Assembly (NCBI GenBank): GCA_026398575.1
Contig: JAPLSP010000177.1
Location: forward strand, 1 to 8,462
Length of the DNA: 8,462 bases
Direction of reading: 5' to 3'
DNA from: Candidatus Sumerlaeota bacterium
Lineage (GTDB): Bacteria; Sumerlaeota; Sumerlaeia; JADFCT01
The position numbers and the translations under genes are program-made. Positions 5,467-8,462 of the stretch are shown in pieces. How positions within the stretch are numbered: the first letter of the stretch is position 1; each line of letters starts with the position of its first letter. The notes under the pieces were generated by a model that ran no database searches, was not told where the DNA came from, and was given only the letters and a program-made list of their open reading frames with translations.

Positions 5467-6105
5467 ATGTCTTCATTTATTTCCCGCATGCGCGCGCAAG
5501 GATTCACGCTGATCGAACTGCTGATCGTCATCGCCATCATCGCAATTCTGGCTCTGATCGCGATTCCCAATTTCCTCGAAGCGCAAACAAGATCGAAAGT
5601 GGCCAGGGCCAGGGCGGATGAACGGACGATGGTGGTGGCAATTGAAGCTTATTTTGTGGATAATAATGAAATGTTTCCTGATGGCAACGATCCAAACGTT
5701 GATCTGCCAGGCTTGACGTTCGAGACTGAAACGGGTATCAAGTCTGACGCGGTGGACAATGGCGTTGGCGCCGCCTATAGACAAGGCCTGCTGCGAACGT
5801 ATCACCGGGTAAGATTCCTGACAACGCCCATCGCATATATTACTTCGATCCCCATTGATTCCTTCAGCAAAGTCCTGCCGTACGGCTATGAGACTTGGTG
5901 GGACGCCACCAATAAAAGACCGTATTTCTGTCTTATCACCTCGCTTGGGCCCGACCGGGATTTAGACAGTGGCTATGGCAGCTCAAACAGCGTTTATGAC
6001 CCGAGCAATGGAACCATCTCGAATGGCGACATCTTCCGCACCGCCGCCGTTTCCAACCGCTACTGGGTGACTTATTATTTCGGCGGCGATTTCAAGATTG
6101 AATAG
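5467..6105 (+). CDS. Type II secretion pseudopilin / type IV prepilin-like protein (GspG-like N-terminus)
   Basis: This is a 212-residue prepilin. It has a short leader MSSFISRMRAQG, the prepilin-peptidase site G12/F13, Glu at +5 (E17) and a hydrophobic helix TLIELLIVIAIIAILALIAI. The continuation PNFLEAQTRSKVARARADERT leads into the amphipathic rest of the N-terminal helix. This pattern is typical of the prepilin-type cleavage/methylation family abundant in planctomycete-like and Sumerlaeota-like genomes. The globular part is strand-rich and contains SLGPDRDLDSGYG (about 158-170), a motif often seen near the C-terminus of these proteins. GspG-type pseudopilins build the short secretion pilus; others form extracellular fibres. 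No ATPase, prepilin peptidase or other pilus gene is nearby, so this is an orphan. A ribosome-binding site AGGGGG lies 9 nt from the ATG. The stop is 12 bp before the next gene, suggesting one transcript. Confidence 0.88.
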   Translation: MSSFISRMRAQGFTLIELLIVIAIIAILALIAIPNFLEAQTRSKVARARADERTMVVAIEAYFVDNNEMFPDGNDPNVDLPGLTFETETGIKSDAVDNGVGAAYRQGLLRTYHRVRFLTTPIAYITSIPIDSFSKVLPYGYETWWDATNKRPYFCLITSLGPDRDLDSGYGSSNSVYDPSNGTISNGDIFRTAAVSNRYWVTYYFGGDFKIE

Positions 6106-6117
6106 GAGCGAATCGCT

Positions 6118-7551
6118 ATGGGAACGAACCTGAAACGACGGGAATTCATCCAAGCCGCCGCAGCGGCGGGAGCGTTTGCAGTTGCAGGCCCCTGCGTTTT
6201 TGCCGCCGGCGCATCGCCCGCTCTCCCAACAATCATCAGCCCGGGATGCCGCACATCCAAAGTGCGCGTGGCCAAACTCTACGTGGGCAGCCTCAAAGGG
6301 CATTGGCCGACGCCCACGATGGACATCAAGGAAGAGGTCAAGAGATATCAGGAAGAGTTCGTCCGCATGAAAAAGGATTTCGCCGACGTGGAATTCGTCT
6401 GCGATGAGCTCGTCACCACGGTGGATCAGGCCAAGGCCCTCAAGGACAAACTGGCGGACGTGGATGGGATTCTCGTGATCCATCTTTCGATGGGGATCAG
6501 TCCGATTCTGAACGAAATCCTGAGCGCCGCCAAGCCGACCATGCTTTACGCGGCGCCGTATTCGGGGCATGAATGGGCCGGCTTTGGAGCGTTGCGCAAC
6601 AAGAAAGAGGGCGCGCTGTTCGATTGCGTTCTGACCAGCGATTTCAATCAGTTGGCTGTCGCGATTCGTCCCATTCGCGCCATCCACCACATGCGGGAAG
6701 CCAAAATTCTGAACGTCACATCCCGTCCGCTGCCCGAAGCCTATCTCACGCCGGTCAAGGAAAAGTTCGGGACGACGATCGTCAAGATCGAACGAGAGCG
6801 CACGCTCGACGCCTATAACTCGATCCCGGACGCCGAAGCAAAAGCGGAGGCGAAACGCTGGACGCGCAACGCCTCGAAAATCGTCGAACCATCGGAAGAG
6901 GAGATATTCAAGTCGTGCAAGCTGGCGCTGGCGTTTCAGAAGCTGATGGACGAAGAAAATGCGACCGTCATCACCGTGGATTGTTACGGCAGCATGTATC
7001 GCCAATTGCCGGCGTTCCCTTGCATCGGCCTGACGCGGCTGGACGACCTGGGATTGGGCGGCGTTTGCGAATCCGATCTCTCGAGCGCCGTCACGGGCAT
7101 CCTCCTCCAGAGTCTGAGCGGACGCCCGGCGTTCGTCAGCGATCCGACGGTGGATGAGTCGAAGAAAAGCATCATCCTGGCCCACTGCCGCTGTGCGACC
7201 AAGATGGATGGCCCCGACGGGAAAGCCGCGTCCTATAAATTGCGGACGATCATGGAACGCCAGGAGGGGTGCGTCGCGCACGTCAAATTGCGCGTCGGGC
7301 AAAAAGTCACCCAGGCGCTCCTGCTCGGCGCCGAATCGCTGATCTACTTTACGGGCGACGTCATCGAAGTTCCGGATACGGAGCGAGGCTGCCGGACAAA
7401 GATTAATGTGAAAGTGGACGGCGACATTGAGAAACTCTGGCACAACTGGTCGCACGGCCTCCATCGCCAGACGTGCTATGGCGACCTCCTGCCCGATTTG
7501 ACGCGCTGGTGCCGGTTCAAAGGCATCGCGATGGTCAATGAGGCGATCTAG
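6118..7551 (+). CDS. Tat-exported L-fucose/L-arabinose isomerase-fold protein
   Basis: This is a 477-residue protein. Residues 1-30 are a Tat leader (KRREFIQ at 6-12, then an alanine-rich core, cleavage near VFAAG). The rest has the layout of the FucI/AraA superfamily. An N-terminal Rossmann-like half (about 48-200) includes VDGILVIHLSMGIS. A middle part precedes the C-terminal sugar-isomerase domain with GLGGVCESDLSSAVTGILLQ (312-331) and SGRPAFVSDP (334-343). By analogy with FucI metal and substrate ligands, E318, D342 and one of H446/H449 in HNWSHGLHRQ are candidates; this is inferred from motif order, not an alignment. FucI interconverts L-fucose and L-fuculose in the cytoplasm, so export is unusual and the true reaction is unknown. 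AGGAG at 6104-6108 lies 9 nt before the ATG and overlaps the pilin stop. The TAG stop forms part of the CTAG bordering a palindromic element. Confidence 0.8.
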   Translation: MGTNLKRREFIQAAAAAGAFAVAGPCVFAAGASPALPTIISPGCRTSKVRVAKLYVGSLKGHWPTPTMDIKEEVKRYQEEFVRMKKDFADVEFVCDELVTTVDQAKALKDKLADVDGILVIHLSMGISPILNEILSAAKPTMLYAAPYSGHEWAGFGALRNKKEGALFDCVLTSDFNQLAVAIRPIRAIHHMREAKILNVTSRPLPEAYLTPVKEKFGTTIVKIERERTLDAYNSIPDAEAKAEAKRWTRNASKIVEPSEEEIFKSCKLALAFQKLMDEENATVITVDCYGSMYRQLPAFPCIGLTRLDDLGLGGVCESDLSSAVTGILLQSLSGRPAFVSDPTVDESKKSIILAHCRCATKMDGPDGKAASYKLRTIMERQEGCVAHVKLRVGQKVTQALLLGAESLIYFTGDVIEVPDTERGCRTKINVKVDGDIEKLWHNWSHGLHRQTCYGDLLPDLTRWCRFKGIAMVNEAI

Positions 7552-7632
7552 TCCGCATTTCTCACCAGCGTTTGCCAATTCGAGCAATAGCTCCAGCGTC
7601 AGTGGCGTTCTACTACGCCCTGAAAGGGCCGG

Positions 7633-7661
7633 AAGAGAAAAGCCCAGGGCAACGCCCTGGG
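7633..7661 (-). terminator. Intrinsic terminator-like hairpin for leftward transcription
   Basis: CCCAGGGC and GCCCTGGG form a perfect 8-bp stem with a 3-nt loop (7643-7661). On the minus strand it is followed by CTTTTCTCTT (7642-7633). It would stop transcripts coming from the methyltransferase gene at 8357. Confidence 0.45.
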
Positions 7662-7772
7662 AACAGCCCAATAATTCATGCAAAGCCCTGAAGGGGCGGC
7701 AGAAGGCATTTCCACGTTAAGACAATTGCTCTTGCGCCCTTACAGGGCTTGAGAGAATAAGCTCTGCTGGTT

Positions 7773-7803
7773 CCCAGGGCGTTGCCCTGGGCTGTTTTCT
7801 TTT
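7773..7803 (+). terminator. Intrinsic terminator-like hairpin for rightward transcription
   Basis: This is the mirrored copy of the 8-bp stem (7773-7780 with 7784-7791, loop GTT). It is followed on the plus strand by CTGTTTTCTTTT. It would end transcripts of the pilin/isomerase unit. Together with the leftward copy it makes the element a plausible two-way terminator between convergent genes. Confidence 0.5.
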
Positions 7804-7877
7804 GGCCCTTTCAGGGCATGATGCAGTGGCCTTCATGAGAAATGCGGGCTAGCGCGAAAGAGCGTTGCGCCCGCGCC

Positions 7878-8357
7878 TTATATGAATCGCTTGTCGGATT
7901 TCTTTTGTGAGACGGTCTTTCTTGCCGCTTCGAGCCAGCCGGCGCGGACGGATGTCTGCTCGTCGAATTCGGGGACATAAGGCTTGATGTCCAGCAACGG
8001 CGTGCCGTCAAGGATGTCAACGTTCTCGACGCGCAGGATGCGCCCTTTGATTTCCAGCAGTTTCACGACGGACAAGCCGATGGGATTCGGACGCCTGGGC
8101 GCCCGCGTCGCAAAAACGCCGCGCGGCTTTGAGTCCAGGAACGGAATCACCTGCAACTGAAAGCCTTCGCTCCGGTGGAAGTGGTACAAGAGAATGACGT
8201 GGGAGAATCCGTCCAGGTCTTTCATGCCGCCTTCATATTCGGGAAACACTTCCACGGTTCCCTCGATTCCGCCGGCGCCGGCGGGTTGAATCGGCATGCC
8301 GTCGAGCGCGGCGAAAGGCGAATGGATGACGCCGATAGGCTGGAAGATGATCTTCAT
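7878..8357 (-). CDS. TrmO/TsaA family tRNA (t6A37) N6-methyltransferase, short form
   Basis: This is a 159-residue member of the TrmO (TsaA/YaeB, UPF0066) family. The E. coli enzyme methylates the N6-threonylcarbamoyladenosine at position 37 of tRNAs with S-adenosylmethionine, using a small beta-barrel fold. The start IIFQPIGVIHSPF, the DLDGFSHVILLYHFHRS segment, the core FATRAPRRPNPIGLSVVKL and the end DILDGTPLLDIKPYVPEFD are all family hallmarks. E. coli TrmO is about 235 residues; this protein lacks the C-terminal extra domain, as many bacterial and archaeal homologues do, so its tRNA substrate may differ. I start at 8357 because the family typically begins here and a GAG lies 9 nt upstream. 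An in-frame ATG at 8393 would add 12 residues (MRDHNFEYEYYD) with a poorer ribosome-binding site. It runs convergent to the isomerase-like gene, alone on its strand. Confidence 0.88.
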   Translation of the reverse strand: MKIIFQPIGVIHSPFAALDGMPIQPAGAGGIEGTVEVFPEYEGGMKDLDGFSHVILLYHFHRSEGFQLQVIPFLDSKPRGVFATRAPRRPNPIGLSVVKLLEIKGRILRVENVDILDGTPLLDIKPYVPEFDEQTSVRAGWLEAARKTVSQKKSDKRFI

Positions 8358-8426
8358 ATCATAGTACTCATATTCGAAATTATGATCACGCATTTCTTTC
8401 TAAGGGGCAAAGACCATGCGGTCGGA

Positions 8427-8462
8427 AGCGGCGCCAGCATTTGGAGTGCGGTTGCTTGCTGC
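8427..8462 (-). repeat. Interspersed repeat, right copy (inverted), running off the window
   Basis: This is the reverse-complement copy of 35-70, with 35 of 36 positions matching. The window ends inside it, so the repeat may continue. It lies about 70 bp upstream of the methyltransferase start and may overlap that gene's promoter region. Confidence 0.8.

Larger units (their letters stand above)
7548..7852. mobile_element. Nested palindromic, MITE-like element with 12-bp terminal inverted repeats
   Basis: This accounts for almost all of the 326-bp gap between the convergent genes. CCGCATTTCTCA (7553-7564) is mirrored exactly by TGAGAAATGCGG (7836-7847), and CTAG lies one base outside each end (7548-7551 and 7849-7852). 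Inside are three mirrored pairs: a GCCCTGAAAGGGCC unit (7617-7630 and 7804-7817), an identical 24-bp unit containing CCCAGGGC-AAC-GCCCTGGG (7641-7664 and 7770-7793), and a weaker GCCCT...GGGC unit (7685-7697 and 7736-7748). The three pairs share one centre near 7717. Each unit is also a small hairpin in itself. No protein is encoded. It resembles the GCCCTGAAAGGGC-type repeats I recall from planctomycete-like genomes. Whether it moves, or is simply a dispersed repeat, cannot be told from one copy. Confidence 0.6.

Noticed and set aside
6118..6210. Idea that the Tat remnant at 452-556 is a duplicate of this Tat leader
   Set aside because: The two leaders share only the general Tat layout and alanine richness, not residue-level identity.
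5983..7683. 566-codon open frame on the minus strand across the isomerase-like gene
   Set aside because: It lies antisense to a gene with a clear Tat leader, ribosome-binding site and fold motifs. Its product is Arg/His/Ala-rich with no recognisable domain, as expected from the complement of a GC-rich gene.
7548..7852. Possible CRISPR array (repeated GC-rich units with spacing)
   Set aside because: The units are mirrored rather than direct repeats, differ from each other, and have no regular spacers or cas genes.

Overview
This 8.46 kb window (a whole contig or a slice of one) is bacterial accessory sequence with a GC content that looks like the mid-50s by eye. It reads like an uncultured member of the Planctomycetota/Verrucomicrobiota/Lentisphaerota neighbourhood, or of Sumerlaeota/Hydrogenedentota. 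That placement is an inference from three things: the style of the prepilin N-terminus (GFTLIELLIVIAIIAILALIAIPNFLEAQ, split here as GFTLIELLIVIAIIAIL + ALIAIPNFLEAQ), a Tat-exported sugar-isomerase-fold protein, and many GC-rich palindromic interspersed repeats. No rRNA, tRNA, CRISPR array, transposase or phage gene was seen.

Layout, left to right. Bases 35-70 carry a repeat whose inverted copy ends the window (8427-8462). A small DUF2283 gene (194-412, +) follows. It converges on a minus-strand cluster: a Tat-leader-only remnant (452-556), a ParE/RelE-type toxin (592-885) and its PF09720-type antitoxin (882-1100), the last two overlapping by an ATGA. A large secreted putative polysaccharide-active protein (1273-3141, -) carries an in-frame 9-nt minisatellite. 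Reading away from it on the plus strand are a tiny proline-tailed lipoprotein (3364-3546), an LPP20-like lipoprotein (3593-4036) and an unrecognised 304-residue protein (4213-5127). A 92-bp inverted repeat (5217-5308) and a promoter with a 22-bp palindrome (5400-5452) precede a two-gene unit: an orphan type II pseudopilin/prepilin (5467-6105) and, 12 bp on, a Tat-signal L-fucose/arabinose-isomerase-like protein (6118-7551). Abutting its stop codon is a roughly 300-bp nested palindromic element (7548-7852). A minus-strand TrmO-family tRNA methyltransferase gene (7878-8357) closes the window.

How the genes may work together: the secreted toroid-type enzyme candidate and the exported isomerase-fold protein suggest polysaccharide or uronate/deoxysugar handling in the envelope, and the lipoproteins and pilin are also envelope components. 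They are not one operon, and no transporter, sulfatase or regulator is present, so a dedicated utilisation locus cannot be claimed. The strongest unexplained structure is repeat DNA: at least five different repeat types occur, including a MITE-like element with 12-bp terminal inverted repeats and matching CTAG flanks placed exactly at a stop codon.
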